From positions 855,501 to 919,500 of the forward strand of contig NZ_CP020477.1 of the NCBI RefSeq assembly GCF_002116695.1: 64,000 nucleotides of DNA, written 5' to 3'. This document shows, piece after piece, positions 22,484 through 37,094 of the stretch. Origin of the DNA: Acidianus manzaensis. Lineage in GTDB: Archaea > Thermoproteota > Thermoprotei_A > Sulfolobales > Sulfolobaceae. How positions within the stretch are numbered: the stretch's first letter is position 1; every line of letters starts with the position of its first letter. Under the pieces are notes generated by a model. It worked only from the letters and a program-made list of their open reading frames with translations, was not told the DNA's origin and searched no databases. The position numbers were made by a program, and so were the translations under genes.

Positions 22484-23446
22484 ATGACAAAAATATCAGT
22501 CATAGTTACAGCTTATAATAGAGAAAAATATCTTTCTGACGCTTTAAATTCCATTAAAATACAAACAATAGACAAAGATAAAATAGAAGTAATTCTAGTA
22601 AAAAATTTTCCGTTTATTTTTGATTTGGATAATTTAATAGCTATAGAGGATAACTCAGAATATGTGGGAGAAAAAATATATAAAGGATTAATAAATTCTA
22701 GCGGAGATATAATATGCTTTCTAGACGATGATGATACTTATGACAAAGAAAAGCTTGAAAGAGTATATGAATTATTTAATTTCTTTGATCCAATTTACTA
22801 TCATAATAATTTTAAGACTATAGATAAAGACAAAAATCCTATAGAAATAGAAAGTGATTATCTAAAAATTCCTCCATATGGTAAATTCAATTTAAACCAA
22901 ACTACACTTATTGTTGATGAAATAATTACGAAGAAGATTAAATATTATCTCAAAAATAATGCGAATTTCAATTCCAGCTCTATATGCATAAAGAGGGAAG
23001 TCTTAGAAAACTACATCGATATCTTAAGGAAGATAAAAGTGTTAATAGATTCATTTTTATTTTATATAGCAATGCTTTCACCAGGGAAAATAGTTTTAGA
23101 TCCTCTAAAGTTAACTAGTTATAGAATTCATTCAATACAAACAAGTTCTGGATCTCTACAAGATTTAGAAACTTATAGGAATTCTTTTATCAAACTACTA
23201 GAAAAGGTTATTCATGACATAGAGGTTATAAATAGTTTGTACATGGAAAAATCTATAAACATTAATTTAAATGATGTAATACTGTATAAATTACTTTATG
23301 GTATTTTTAGCAATACAAAAGTTGAAACACAATTAAGATTTGATAAAAATCTTATATTATATTATTTGCTATATTTATCTCCTAAATTTTTTAAAGATAT
23401 ATTTATAAATCAACAGTTTAAGAAAAATGTAAAGGAACGCAAGTAA
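22484..23446 (+). CDS. Family 2 glycosyltransferase
   Basis: 320 residues. GT-A fold: ISVIVTAYNREKYLSDALNS at the start and the nucleotide-sugar/metal motif GDIICFLDDDDTYDKEKLE at about residue 80. The remainder is lysine/isoleucine-rich and less conserved. It probably adds a sugar to a surface lipid or glycoprotein; substrate unknown. Single gene, divergent from fmdE. Confidence 0.87.
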   Translation: MTKISVIVTAYNREKYLSDALNSIKIQTIDKDKIEVILVKNFPFIFDLDNLIAIEDNSEYVGEKIYKGLINSSGDIICFLDDDDTYDKEKLERVYELFNFFDPIYYHNNFKTIDKDKNPIEIESDYLKIPPYGKFNLNQTTLIVDEIITKKIKYYLKNNANFNSSSICIKREVLENYIDILRKIKVLIDSFLFYIAMLSPGKIVLDPLKLTSYRIHSIQTSSGSLQDLETYRNSFIKLLEKVIHDIEVINSLYMEKSININLNDVILYKLLYGIFSNTKVETQLRFDKNLILYYLLYLSPKFFKDIFINQQFKKNVKERK

Positions 23447-23499
23447 AGAACTATTTTATATTTCATTACCTTTTTATCTAAGGACAAATTTGTATAATA

Positions 23500-23580
23500 G
23501 AACTACATAGATCATAAATAGAGAAATTAATTGATAGCCCAATCTAAATCCGTAATTTATTATCTTAATCAGTAAAACTA
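23500..23580 (+). repeat. Possible degenerate copy of the dispersed element
   Basis: GAAATTAATTGATAGCCCAATC followed by CCGTA parallels GAAAATTAATGCAATTCTCCCAATC and TCGTA of the copy at 48623-48721 (its reverse complement). The similarity fades towards the right. Weak. Confidence 0.3.
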
Positions 23581-23718
23581 TATAAAATAATTAATATCTA
23601 AGTGTGAAAATTCATGTATTAGATAATTTTTCAATTACTACATGACATTTATTAGCTCGCTTTATAATAAAACTTTAAAAAAGAATATCGAATATTAATT
23701 TAAATAAATAGGAAAAAA

Positions 23719-23991
<273 letters not shown>

Positions 23992-24128
23992 AAGAATAAA
24001 TAGTAAAATCATGTATTAATTCTTATTGGTAACAGATATTCACTGTTGTATATTAAAAAGTGGTTTAACTAAAGATTATATAAAAAATATAAGTATCTTT
24101 AAGGTAAGATTTTATTTTTTCTTTTTTA

Positions 24129-24641
24129 TTACAATCTGTTCTTTAATAAAACTCTTTTTAATGCTGAAAAAATTTTAGGTTTAATACCCAATGTAAGTCC
24201 AAGTATTCCTCCTAGCCAATGCTCAAAAAACACGTGAACAAAAAGTCCTCCAGGAAAGATTAGACCGGGTGCAGTAGCAATAGCCATGAAATTAACTTTT
24301 CCATCAATTATAAATTGAATTTCTAAAATCATAGGATTAATCATTACAATAGCTGAAAATATGGCTAATATTCTTAAAATTAAAGAATAAACAGATGTCT
24401 TATTTAAGAATAACGTAAAATTAGGATAAATTCCTATTATAGTTAATAGTAAACCGTTAAATAAAAATGCAAATATCATTGTAGAGAAAGGTAATGGTAA
24501 TAATGGCTTTACTTTAGCTAACATCATCATATACTTTATCTCTGCACCGCTTGACATTGCAAGTGAAATCCCAGAGTATATAAGTAATACTCCAACTATT
24601 AACAATATTATTCTAAAAATTATTTTAGTATATTCATTCAT
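24129..24641 (-). CDS. Four-helix membrane protein of unknown function, second copy
   Basis: 170 residues with four hydrophobic segments. Homologous to the protein at 16633 in the C-terminal third (ATAPGLIFPGGLFVHVFFEHW and LGIKPKIFSAL). It is monocistronic and divergent from the nickel-permease-like gene at 24819. The shared intramembrane histidine and glutamate suggest metal or cofactor contact, which is inference. Confidence 0.65.
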   Translation of the reverse strand: MNEYTKIIFRIILLIVGVLLIYSGISLAMSSGAEIKYMMMLAKVKPLLPLPFSTMIFAFLFNGLLLTIIGIYPNFTLFLNKTSVYSLILRILAIFSAIVMINPMILEIQFIIDGKVNFMAIATAPGLIFPGGLFVHVFFEHWLGGILGLTLGIKPKIFSALKRVLLKNRL

Positions 24642-24818
24642 ATTTCCAGCTAGTTATATTTAATATAAAAACCTTTCTTGATCCTTTATAGTTTGTATTT
24701 TGCAATAAATATTATCTGAGAATAGTAGAGTTTTTACACCTACAACATAATAAACTATATTTAACATTTATAGAATAAAGCTTAAATATTAGGGTATCCC
24801 AAATTATATTGTGATATT

Positions 24819-25778
<960 letters not shown>

Positions 25779-25951
25779 CTTTTTATAAACCGAAGATAGC
25801 ATTTCATTCTTCTTTTTATTTAAATGTTTCTATAATGAGGTAATAGTAGTCCTTTATAAAGAAAATATTTGATACATAAATTATCTTACATTATTTTTCT
25901 TTTAAAAAATTAGGTGAAATATTTTTTAAGAATTATACTAACAATATCTTG

Positions 25952-26326
25952 ATGTCATCAGAAGTTAAGATCAAGAATTACGTCATAATAAATGAAAGAG
26001 CTACTGTAGAAGATGCGTTAAATGTAATGGAAAGAAATGATTATAATTCGTTAGTAGTTATAGATGATAATGAAAGGCCAGTGGGTATTATAACTTATGA
26101 AAAAGCTGTGAAATATAGAAATAGTAAAAATATAACAATAGATAAACTTATGGATAAAACTATAGTAACAATATCAGGAAAAGAAGATCCGTTAGATTTG
26201 TTTATTATGATGATGCGAAATAAGATAAATATAGTAGTAGAAACGGATAAGCATGGAAGAGTAAAAAAGATAATCACATTAAGAGATATATTTAATATCA
26301 TTCAGAAAAAAGCAGAGAAAATATAA
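25952..26326 (+). CDS. Two-CBS-domain protein
   Basis: 124 residues from ATG 25952 (a TTG lies just before). A single CBS pair: [20 protein letters not shown] with [11 protein letters not shown], then [19 protein letters not shown] and [13 protein letters not shown]. No additional domain. Probable adenylate-sensing regulatory subunit for an unknown partner. Monocistronic. Confidence 0.82.
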   Translation: MSSEVKIKNYVIINERATVEDALNVMERNDYNSLVVIDDNERPVGIITYEKAVKYRNSKNITIDKLMDKTIVTISGKEDPLDLFIMMMRNKINIVVETDKHGRVKKIITLRDIFNIIQKKAEKI

Positions 26327-26465
26327 CGTATATTTCTAGTTTATTTTAATTAATCCGTAGATATTGAGCTATTGTATAAGATATTTATTTAAATGCAGTA
26401 AAGGGATAATCCATAGTAATTATATGAGATAATATTTAATACTATATTGTTTATTATATTTACTT

Positions 26466-27221
26466 ATGAAACACTTTATATTTCTTATAGCAATTTTAGG
26501 AGTACTTATAGCAGGAGTAATAGCTTATTCTTACTTTAATGTATATTTGCCTAGAGAGTATTCTCAAGAATCTGATAATTACTATAACGAGCAATTAAGT
26601 CAATTTGGATACTATAATTCTGGATATCATGGTGGAATGATGGGATATGGAGGAGGGATGTATCATATGATGGGATACTATAATGGATATGAAACAATAT
26701 ATCAACAACAGATTTCTGTGAATCAAGCAATTTCAGAAATGAGAAGTCCTCCATCTTACGCTAAAGTGTTTCCTAATAATGATAGTATAGTATTTAATTC
26801 TACAAATATTAATATTATTGTACTATCTATGGGTCATAATAGAGCAGTTAATTTAACTGGAATGAGTCCTCCATCTTACGCTTCTCATAATGTCTATGTT
26901 ATATATGGTCTGATTAATCCTACATTAATAATACCTGCAGGTGCAACAGTAACTTTTACTCAAATTAATCTAGACGCTGGAGATTATCATAATTTAGCAA
27001 TAACACCAGTAAGTCCTCCTTATTCTTACTATGTAATGATGCAGATTAGAATGGATGTACTTGGCATGTCTCCAATGTTACCACCAGCAAATTATCAATC
27101 TGGAATGGCTTATGAATTTTCATTTACTGTTCATTTTATTAACACGGGAGACTACTATTACTTGTGTGAATATCCAGGTCATGCAGAAATGGGAATGTAC
27201 GGAAAGATAATAATTGCATAA
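26466..27221 (+). CDS. Membrane-anchored rusticyanin/sulfocyanin-like blue copper protein
   Basis: 251 residues. An N-terminal hydrophobic helix (4-24) anchors or exports it. Residues 48-75 are rich in Gly, Met, Tyr and His. The cupredoxin domain carries the type 1 copper ligands H175 (AGDYHNLAI) and C234, H239, M244 in YYLCEYPGHAEMGMYGKI, the exact C-x4-H-x4-M spacing of rusticyanin. The phrase SPPSYA occurs twice. It probably carries electrons outside the membrane towards a terminal oxidase. Divergent/convergent neighbours give no operon. Confidence 0.87.
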   Translation: MKHFIFLIAILGVLIAGVIAYSYFNVYLPREYSQESDNYYNEQLSQFGYYNSGYHGGMMGYGGGMYHMMGYYNGYETIYQQQISVNQAISEMRSPPSYAKVFPNNDSIVFNSTNINIIVLSMGHNRAVNLTGMSPPSYASHNVYVIYGLINPTLIIPAGATVTFTQINLDAGDYHNLAITPVSPPYSYYVMMQIRMDVLGMSPMLPPANYQSGMAYEFSFTVHFINTGDYYYLCEYPGHAEMGMYGKIIIA

Positions 27222-27431
27222 ATTTTTTAATAATTGATTTTGATATATATTTTTGATCAATATAGTTTCAATTTTATATCTTTATCTCTCAAACTTGATT
27301 AAAAATTTTTCATATTAATGTATTTTAGTCAGCTTATTAGTTGAATATTATTTCATATTCTCTGTTTTACATTGTATAATATAAAAACTAGATCAAATTA
27401 AAATAAAATATTTTAAATATAAAGTGTAATA

Positions 27432-27743
27432 TCAAGATATAATTATAATATATATTAAAACTAAAAGAGATATCCAAAGCAAAGTTATAATATATTTTGA
27501 GAATTTAGTGCTATGTAATGTTCTTCTTAATCCTAGTGTAGCATGAGAATAGCTAAATACTAATAGAAGTAATAATGATGTGACATACCATTTATTTACT
27601 AACTCATTGTTTATCACTCTTGTAGATGTTCTAGTAGTAAAATTCATCGGAGTTATAAATAGCATAGATAAGTGTATTGCTAAGAATATACTTGCTAGTA
27701 TTCCAAATATGTAAAATATAAGCCTAATTTTTGCCTCATTCAT
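27432..27743 (-). CDS. sdhD: Succinate dehydrogenase/fumarate reductase membrane anchor SdhD
   Basis: 103 residues, three hydrophobic helices. Conserved elements are FLAIHLSMLFITP and FSYSHATLGLRRTLH. It overlaps the stop of the preceding sdhC by 4 bases and is the last gene of the sdhBCD set. It anchors the iron-sulfur subunit and contributes to the quinone site. Confidence 0.78.
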   Translation of the reverse strand: MNEAKIRLIFYIFGILASIFLAIHLSMLFITPMNFTTRTSTRVINNELVNKWYVTSLLLLLVFSYSHATLGLRRTLHSTKFSKYIITLLWISLLVLIYIIIIS

Positions 27744-28102
27744 TTGAATATCGCCATATAAGATATTAGTAAAGAGACCAGTAAAAGAATCATAAGTATA
27801 ATTTTGTACTGATTATGTGATCTATAATTAAGCCAATAACTTTCACCATGGTTTTTTGGTATTAAAAATCCTGTTTCTATAAGCAATATCCTGATTCCAT
27901 TAGTTATATGAAAAGTTAGAATTGCACCAAAGATAACTAATACTGGCATTAAGAAAGAATCATTTATTTCCATTCCCCTAGCTAATTCGTAGACAAAAAT
28001 AACGTGAAATATTAGATATCCAAAGATTATCCAACCTGTTGCCATTTGTAAAAGTGCTAAATACCTTTCTATATTCCATCCAAATTCTATCCACTGTTTC
28101 AT
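27740..28102 (-). CDS. sdhC: Succinate dehydrogenase/fumarate reductase cytochrome b subunit SdhC
   Basis: 120 residues, three hydrophobic helices with histidines suited to heme b (YLIFHVIFVYELARG and TFHITNGIRILLIETG, the H-x2-N-G-I-R pattern of the family). It directly follows sdhB and overlaps sdhD, so all three are co-translated. Confidence 0.82.
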   Translation of the reverse strand: MKQWIEFGWNIERYLALLQMATGWIIFGYLIFHVIFVYELARGMEINDSFLMPVLVIFGAILTFHITNGIRILLIETGFLIPKNHGESYWLNYRSHNQYKIILMILLLVSLLISYMAIFK

Positions 28103-28804
28103 TCATATCACCATTGCTTTTAATTTTTGAATTGCTAGCGATGGATCTACGTTTCTTGGACATACTATAGAACAACTGCCTGCTACTCTACAATCCCATA
28201 TGCCATCCAAACTATTTATAACTTTAATTCTTTTTTCCTTTTCAGTATCTCTAGGATCTGCAATAAACACATATGCTTTGGCTAAGGCTGCAGGACCTAA
28301 AAAATTCTTATTACTTCTCGTTATAGGACATGCAGAATAACATAAACCACACCAAATGCATTGGGCAAACTGCCATAACTCTCTTTGATCTTCTGGCTTT
28401 AGTCTTTGTTCGTAATTTCCTTTTAAAACCTCTTCATGAGGTCTTATTCTAGGGTCTATCTTTTCCATTTTATCATAAAAATCAGTCATATCTACGATAA
28501 GATCTTTTATAACTTTCATATCTAATGGTTCTATAGTTATTTCATTATTTTTATTTATTTCATGTAAAACTAGTGTTTTACAAGCCAGTTTAGGCTTGCC
28601 TTGTATTTTCATCCCACAGCTTCCACAAACAGCCATATGACATGAAGCTCTAAAAGAAAGTGTAGGATCAAGGTTTTCTTTAATATATCGCAAAACTTGA
28701 ACTACGCTGGTGAATCTGTCAACTTCTACCTCATAATTTTGCCACCAGCTTTTCCCTTCTTTATATCTTTTTATCTTGAAACGCACTTTTGAAACATTAT
28801 CCAT
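28103..28804 (-). CDS. sdhB: Succinate dehydrogenase/fumarate reductase iron-sulfur subunit
   Basis: 233 residues. [2Fe-2S] ligands lie in [14 protein letters not shown]...LAC; the [4Fe-4S] motif is [13 protein letters not shown]; the [3Fe-4S] motif is [17 protein letters not shown]. All cysteines are present and the length is normal. It transfers electrons between the flavoprotein and quinone. No sdhA (flavoprotein) gene is adjacent: upstream is a 417-base gap and then a methyltransferase. The flavoprotein must be encoded elsewhere, or the complex uses another partner. Confidence 0.9.
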   Translation of the reverse strand: MDNVSKVRFKIKRYKEGKSWWQNYEVEVDRFTSVVQVLRYIKENLDPTLSFRASCHMAVCGSCGMKIQGKPKLACKTLVLHEINKNNEITIEPLDMKVIKDLIVDMTDFYDKMEKIDPRIRPHEEVLKGNYEQRLKPEDQRELWQFAQCIWCGLCYSACPITRSNKNFLGPAALAKAYVFIADPRDTEKEKRIKVINSLDGIWDCRVAGSCSIVCPRNVDPSLAIQKLKAMVI

Positions 28805-29221
28805 ATTATATCGTTTTATTAAATCTCCTAAAAAATATTATCATTAATTTCTATATAAATGATTAAAATAATTTTTTAAAAAATAATAACTTTTTTTCCT
28901 TTGTCTAAATTATTAAGCTCTGAGAAATTATAGAACTACTTTCATAATAGCATTAGCAATTTTAACATCTTTAGTTTATGGAGTATCAAAATTAAGGTTA
29001 TTCTCTTAATTAGGTTATTCGTAGAATTAGTGTTAAGTGCTCAAATGCTACACATACTAGTTATGTTTTATAATAAATGTGATAATTAAGTTCTATTCAA
29101 ATACGCTACTTGATTCTTTTTTAATGTCAGAATAGATTTCATTATAATTAGTAATAAATTAATTTTAGTCTTTCTTTGATTATAAATGAAAATACTAAAT
29201 GAATAGATTAACTATATTTTA
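28805..29221. other. Intergenic region upstream of sdhB with one copy of the dispersed element
   Basis: 417 bases without a recognised gene. It contains copy B of the dispersed element (28966-29059, plus strand). The sdhB promoter probably lies in AT-rich sequence at about 28825-28850. Confidence 0.45.
28966..29059 (+). repeat. Dispersed intergenic element, copy B
   Basis: The core 29020-29059 matches the copy at 48623-48662 (reverse strand) at 34 of 40 positions, and similarity continues upstream through TTCTC and AGTATCAAAATTAA. ATTCT (29000-29004) and AGAAT (29023-29027) can pair across an 18-base loop. Confidence 0.7.
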
Positions 29222-29911
29222 TTAACTTTTTTGTTTTTTAAAACCTACCACGAAATAGAAGAGATTTAACGCTTTCTCTTCATAAACCTTAACGTCTAAA
29301 TATTTGTAAAATATGTTTTTATAATAATTATTTGTAAACAGTCTCCTATAGATATAATAAATATATTTGTAATCTTTTGGCTTACCACCAGCAAAAATCG
29401 GTATATAAGGCATTATAAATCTTAAGTATATACTTAGATAAATTCTTTTTATCCTATTTTCTGGCTTACCCATAGCTATTATTCCTACGATCTTTTTAGA
29501 CACTCTATTCATTTCTTTTACTACAGTTTCTACATTGTTCGCTGCGTGTAAAGCAAAACTACTCATTACTACATCAAAAGCGTTATCTCTAAAAGGTAAA
29601 GCTTCGAAAGACGCTAAAACTTTATCATCTTTAATTATAGCCATTTTTAACATATTTACTGCATAATCACTTAAAATAATCTCAGTCTTTTTGCCATATA
29701 TTTTATTAAACACATAAGATAATTCACCTTTTCCACCAGCTACATCTAAAATCAGTAGTGGAGAACTACAATATTTTAAAATAGTTTTAACTAAATTTGC
29801 TCTCCATCTCACATCTTGATTAAAAGATATATATCTATTAGCTCCATCATAAGATTTAGGTATATTCTCATAAACCTCTCTTAGCTCCTCATTAGTAGCC
29901 TCAACTGACAC
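29222..29911 (-). CDS. Class I SAM-dependent methyltransferase (UbiE-like), second copy
   Basis: 229 residues, collinear with the protein at 15705. SAM-binding motif [18 protein letters not shown], acidic [15 protein letters not shown], and [19 protein letters not shown]. The conserved substrate-side phrase [20 protein letters not shown] parallels PLVGGKVSYYRYLIDIYNK in the paralogue. Monocistronic. Substrate unknown, quinone or lipid methylation possible. Confidence 0.82.
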   Translation of the reverse strand: MSVEATNEELREVYENIPKSYDGANRYISFNQDVRWRANLVKTILKYCSSPLLILDVAGGKGELSYVFNKIYGKKTEIILSDYAVNMLKMAIIKDDKVLASFEALPFRDNAFDVVMSSFALHAANNVETVVKEMNRVSKKIVGIIAMGKPENRIKRIYLSIYLRFIMPYIPIFAGGKPKDYKYIYYIYRRLFTNNYYKNIFYKYLDVKVYEEKALNLFYFVVGFKKQKS

Positions 29912-30530
29912 AAATAAATAATTATTGAGAACAATAAAAAATTACTCTTAATTGAAATCAATTAATTATCGTCTTTTCATATCATACAGTGCAGAAACTA
30001 ATTCAATAGTTGTATAAACATTTGTAATCCTAGAGAATCCTTTAATAATGATAACTGTATGCGTTAACTATATTCTTCAAATTCTTCTCAGAATTAGTAT
30101 CTTAAATATGAAGCAATAAAAGTCTACTTAGTATAAATTCTCAGAGATATCTTTCAAGCTGATATTCTTTCATACTTTTGTTTAAATTTGTGTTCATAAA
30201 AACAGTTTATACTTACTTCATAAAAATAAGATAAAAAATATTTATAAAATATATAACTAAGATCTACTTTCCATACTTTTTAGAGAAAATATATAATTAT
30301 AGACTCTAATTCATTTAAATATTTGAATTATAGGAACTATCAGTTTATACTTCAAGATAGTTCTTATTGTATCTTCAATCTATTATGTTAGAAACTTTCT
30401 AGACTTAATTTCTATACTTGACAACGAATTTACTCTTTTATATATAAAGAGAAATAACCAGATCTATTATCTAGTGTCAATTAACTTAAAAATTATAGTT
30501 TCTCAAAAAAATTATTAAAAAATTATCTTA
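29912..30530. other. Long intergenic region, no gene recognised
   Basis: 619 bases, the longest gene-free stretch in the window. AT-rich, with only very short ORFs. TTCTTCTCAGAATTAGTATCTTAA near 30080-30105 faintly resembles the dispersed element but not enough to annotate. A promoter for the methyltransferase is expected near 29915-29945. No tRNA, CRISPR or clear inverted repeat seen. Confidence 0.4.
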
Positions 30531-31040
30531 TTAAGATACTTGAACTTCTATTTGGAATTTCATACCATAAGCTGAGTCTTGACCATCAGCATCCCATACT
30601 CTGATTATATAATTTCCAGGCTGAAGAGGATGCGTTTGCAATATTATTGTAGAGTTCTGACCTAATGGTATTTCAATTCCTACTCCGTAATTGCCTATCT
30701 TAATAGCTTTTGATGGATGTAATGAGAATTCGTTTTTTATGTCATTTGTCGGTATGTGACCAAGTTGTTGTCCAGTCCATTGATAATATATTGTCCCATT
30801 AGGATATAATATTTGAACTAGAACTATAAATCCTCCATAAGTATCTGGTCCATCTACACGTGAAATTTGCAGGAATAATGTACCATTTTGATAGAGCCTA
30901 GTACCAGATAATGAATATCCTGGAGTTTTAGAATAGTTAGTTAAATGAGTAAATCCTTGAAAATTTATCTGATAAAGTCCAAAAGTGACTCCAGTAGCAA
31001 TAAGCATTGCAAGAATTGCAACTAATACTTTTTCATTCAT
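30531..31040 (-). CDS. doxA: Thiosulfate:quinone oxidoreductase, small subunit DoxA
   Basis: 169 residues from ATG 31040, which has GGTGA upstream (an earlier ATG at 31052 overlaps doxD). An N-terminal hydrophobic helix precedes an extracellular beta-rich domain with [23 protein letters not shown] and [19 protein letters not shown], as in DoxA of Acidianus. With DoxD it oxidises thiosulfate to tetrathionate and reduces caldariellaquinone. It follows doxD directly. Confidence 0.88.
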   Translation of the reverse strand: MNEKVLVAILAMLIATGVTFGLYQINFQGFTHLTNYSKTPGYSLSGTRLYQNGTLFLQISRVDGPDTYGGFIVLVQILYPNGTIYYQWTGQQLGHIPTNDIKNEFSLHPSKAIKIGNYGVGIEIPLGQNSTIILQTHPLQPGNYIIRVWDADGQDSAYGMKFQIEVQVS

Positions 31041-31045
31041 TTTTA

Positions 31046-31567
31046 TCACCATAATGGAATATAATATTTCCAGATCTTAATACCTTTGGAATTCTTGAAA
31101 ATTAACTGATCAATCGAAAGCCATTTGCTTCCTGTAAAGATAAACATAAATGCAGCTGCTCCTTCCACTGCAGCTATTTGCCATTCGTCAACACATGTAG
31201 TACCTAACCAACCCCCACCAGCTCCTATACCCCATGCTAAACCTGCTAAAACTAATCCAGATAATCTAGTTAAGAAACCTAATATCATAAATAATCCAAA
31301 TATTGCTTCTAAAGCCGTAAACACAATCAAAAAATCATATAGTAAACTAGGATTTTCTAAAACAGTCACTAATACTCCTTTAACGGGACTCCATGCATGA
31401 GGTAAGAAAGTTATTAGTTTTCCTCCTACATATGCAGAACTGCTAGGATTAAGTTTAGCTGGAACGTTAACTGTTCTTCTCAAAAATGCAGAGAAGAACA
31501 TCCAACCTAAAGTTACTCTTATTATTGGTAAGAATTTTTGAGTTTCGTCTATTGTAGTTTGAGCCAT
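31046..31567 (-). CDS. doxD: Thiosulfate:quinone oxidoreductase, membrane subunit DoxD
   Basis: 173 residues with about four hydrophobic helices. DoxD-like family wording: [39 protein letters not shown] and [17 protein letters not shown]. It holds the quinone side of TQO. The gene is divergent from sreA, with 339 bases between them. The aerobic (dox) and anaerobic (sre) sulfur pathways are thus side by side. Confidence 0.9.
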   Translation of the reverse strand: MAQTTIDETQKFLPIIRVTLGWMFFSAFLRRTVNVPAKLNPSSSAYVGGKLITFLPHAWSPVKGVLVTVLENPSLLYDFLIVFTALEAIFGLFMILGFLTRLSGLVLAGLAWGIGAGGGWLGTTCVDEWQIAAVEGAAAFMFIFTGSKWLSIDQLIFKNSKGIKIWKYYIPLW

Positions 31568-31906
31568 AGTCTATCATGACTAATTCTTTTTATTATTAAA
31601 TAAAGTTTTCTCTTGTAAAATAGATTGTATTCAATTATTTAACTAAGTACAAAATATTTAAAAGATTAAATATATTATTTTATGATAGAAGCAATAAATT
31701 AATTAGTTATGATAGAGACTCTACCTTAATAACTAATATTCAAAAAGTTAATTAAACTTAATATTGTTAAAAAGTGTTTATCCTATTAGACTGAAAATCT
31801 TCTTATTTTCGTCAAGTCTTAATTAACTAACTTAAACGTTCACTAAGGAAAGCCTATTGATTTTAAATATAATAATAATGAAAGATATAAAAACATGTGA
31901 AAGTAT
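31568..31906. promoter_or_regulatory. Divergent promoter region doxD / sreA
   Basis: 339 bases. On the plus side TTTTAAATATAATAA (31861-31875) is a likely TATA region for sreA, with GTGA (31897-31900) before the ATG at 31907 as a short leader ribosome site. On the minus side AT-rich TATTATTAAATAAAG (about 31590-31605) is a likely box for doxD. No shared operator is recognised. Confidence 0.5.
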
Positions 31907-35023
<3,117 letters not shown>

Positions 35024-35041
35024 ATTGAAGAGGTGATATTT

Positions 35042-35749
35042 ATGTCCTCAAATAATTCAAATATATTAGATAAAAATCAAATTGTAAATCCATATACGCA
35101 ATTTGGTAATTCAAAGCAGTGTGAAAAGTGGGGATTCGTAGTAAGAGTAGATCAATGTCTAGGATGTGACGCATGTGTAGCAGCTTGCACATTAGAAAAT
35201 CAAACACCGTTTTGGGAAGACTTATTTAGGACTCATGTCGAGGACTTAGAGCTAGGAGAATATCCTAATGTTCAAAGAATGTTTGTACCAAGACTATGTA
35301 TGCAATGTGAAAATCCGCCATGCTATTATGTGTGTCCAACTGGTGCTACTCAGATAGTTCAAGGAGGTATTGTAGTTGTAGATGAGTACAAATGTATGGG
35401 ATGTTTATATTGTGTAGAAGCTTGTCCTTATGGAGCTAGATACTTCTACACTTATGAAGATATACAAAAAGCTAAAGAATATTACGGAGATAATACAATT
35501 CATGTTGTTCCTCATGTAGATAAATGTACATTCTGTTATGGTACTGCTCCAGATGGTACTAATACGCCAGCATGCGTAAGAACATGTCCTGGAGGAGCTA
35601 GAGTTTTTGGATGCTTAGATGATCCTAATAGTGAAGTGAGTGTTTTAGTTAATACTGGACAAGCTGTAGTGTTAAATCCAGAATTGAATGTACAACCTAA
35701 AGTATTTTACGTTTTTAATAGACAACTAGGTAGGGGTGGAAATTCATGA
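35042..35749 (+). CDS. sreB: Sulfur reductase iron-sulfur subunit SreB
   Basis: 235 residues from ATG 35042, preceded by GAGGTGA. Four ferredoxin clusters in the NrfC/PsrB order: [44 protein letters not shown] and CTFC...CVRTCPGG. No leader of its own, so it is probably exported bound to SreA. It passes electrons between the SreC anchor and the molybdopterin site. It overlaps sreC by 4 bases. Confidence 0.93.
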   Translation: MSSNNSNILDKNQIVNPYTQFGNSKQCEKWGFVVRVDQCLGCDACVAACTLENQTPFWEDLFRTHVEDLELGEYPNVQRMFVPRLCMQCENPPCYYVCPTGATQIVQGGIVVVDEYKCMGCLYCVEACPYGARYFYTYEDIQKAKEYYGDNTIHVVPHVDKCTFCYGTAPDGTNTPACVRTCPGGARVFGCLDDPNSEVSVLVNTGQAVVLNPELNVQPKVFYVFNRQLGRGGNS

Positions 35750-37089
35750 ATAAAATTTTACTAGCTTGGACTATAGTATTTATCCTAATAGGTGGGGGTA
35801 TATTATTTTATGGAATGAGTTTTAATCCTATAGGTTGGTTTAATGGAAAAGTGACGTTTACTGAGCCAAATAACGCTCCTATACCATGGGGATTACTAGT
35901 AATTGGCTATATGTTCTTTGGAATTATAGGAACTGGTGTAAGTTCATATAATTCATTATATGAGATATTTAATAAAAATCATAAAGAGGATAATCCATTT
36001 CATAAGATATCTTTAAGAAATGAATGGCTAGCGTTAGCTGTCCTTATACCTGGTTGGATAATGGTGTTTGCATCTACATATAAGCCAGGTGAGGCTATGT
36101 ATATTTACCTATCATTTAGGGATACTTCCAGGATAGCTTGGAACGGCGTCTTATATGCTTTAGTTGGAATAGGAATAATTGCAGAGATTCTTGCATTAAT
36201 AGGAGAGAAAATAAAATTAGAAAACAAAAAAGATCCATTAAGTAGATTTTTAGGCTGGCTTTCAAGTGAGTTGAAGATAGAAATTCCTGGAATGCTAAAA
36301 ATAGTTGTAAGTATTATTGCAGTGATTGTAGGCTATGCTATAGTAGCTGAAGTAATATTAGACGCTAATTTAGGCTCTGTTTTTGGTTACTTATCGACAT
36401 GGGTTGATGAATTTGGCCCATTTATGTCAATCTTGTTAGTTATATTATCATTTTATGCTGGCATTTCAATGATTTCGTTTGTGAGTGTAATTTACGGTAA
36501 AATGTCTAAAAAAGAGAAAGTTGAAGCAAAAGACCCTCCTGAAAATATGTATAAGGTTTTAGGAAGAGATGGAGTTCTAGCTACTATAGCAATAGGTTTT
36601 CTAATGCTATGGTGGATTTGGTTAACTGCAACTAATCAAGAAACGTCTCCATGGGCTAGCTTACTATTAACTGGAGTTTATTCTATACCATTCTGGATAG
36701 GTATAGTTTTATCGGGCATTATAATTCCTTTAGCATTATATAGTATAGCTTATGCGAAGAGAAATGCAAAGGCATTATTTGCTTCTTCAATATTCTCATT
36801 ACTTGGTATGTTCTCTATAATTACATTAGCAGACATATTGCCTCAATCTATAACATGGTATTATACTATTTCTCCAATATCTCCATCAAACTCTAATTGG
36901 GTATATGAATTAAGAAGCGTATTTAATCATGGACCTTTATGGACATTATTGCCTTTTAATATTTCATTCTATGATATAGTATGGTTTACGGGTTCAGTAT
37001 TATTGCTTTTAGGATTTTATACTTTAGGAGTTTTAATTTTACCATTAGAGGAAGAAGAGAAACCAAAACATATTTGGATATTTAAGTGA
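35746..37089 (+). CDS. sreC: Sulfur reductase membrane anchor SreC (NrfD/PsrC-like)
   Basis: 447 residues with about ten hydrophobic helices. It fits the NrfD-like quinol-binding anchors by position and topology, although sequence conservation is low ([36 protein letters not shown]). It would take electrons from quinol and feed SreB. Start overlaps sreB, and sreD follows after 5 bases. Confidence 0.85.
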   Translation: MNKILLAWTIVFILIGGGILFYGMSFNPIGWFNGKVTFTEPNNAPIPWGLLVIGYMFFGIIGTGVSSYNSLYEIFNKNHKEDNPFHKISLRNEWLALAVLIPGWIMVFASTYKPGEAMYIYLSFRDTSRIAWNGVLYALVGIGIIAEILALIGEKIKLENKKDPLSRFLGWLSSELKIEIPGMLKIVVSIIAVIVGYAIVAEVILDANLGSVFGYLSTWVDEFGPFMSILLVILSFYAGISMISFVSVIYGKMSKKEKVEAKDPPENMYKVLGRDGVLATIAIGFLMLWWIWLTATNQETSPWASLLLTGVYSIPFWIGIVLSGIIIPLALYSIAYAKRNAKALFASSIFSLLGMFSIITLADILPQSITWYYTISPISPSNSNWVYELRSVFNHGPLWTLLPFNISFYDIVWFTGSVLLLLGFYTLGVLILPLEEEEKPKHIWIFK

Positions 37090-37094
37090 TATAA

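Noticed and set aside
30070..30150. Fifth full copy of the dispersed element
   Set aside because: Only the TTCTC..AAT part resembles it; the TCAAATRCTACAC core is not recognisable.
29912..30530. tRNA or structured RNA gene in the longest gap
   Set aside because: No acceptor/T-arm pattern (such as GGTTCRAAYCC) and no GC-rich island.
31564..31577. AGTC-N6-GACT near the doxD start as a third TetR operator
   Set aside because: Half-sites are in the opposite order and the spacing differs from TGACT-N4-AGTCA.
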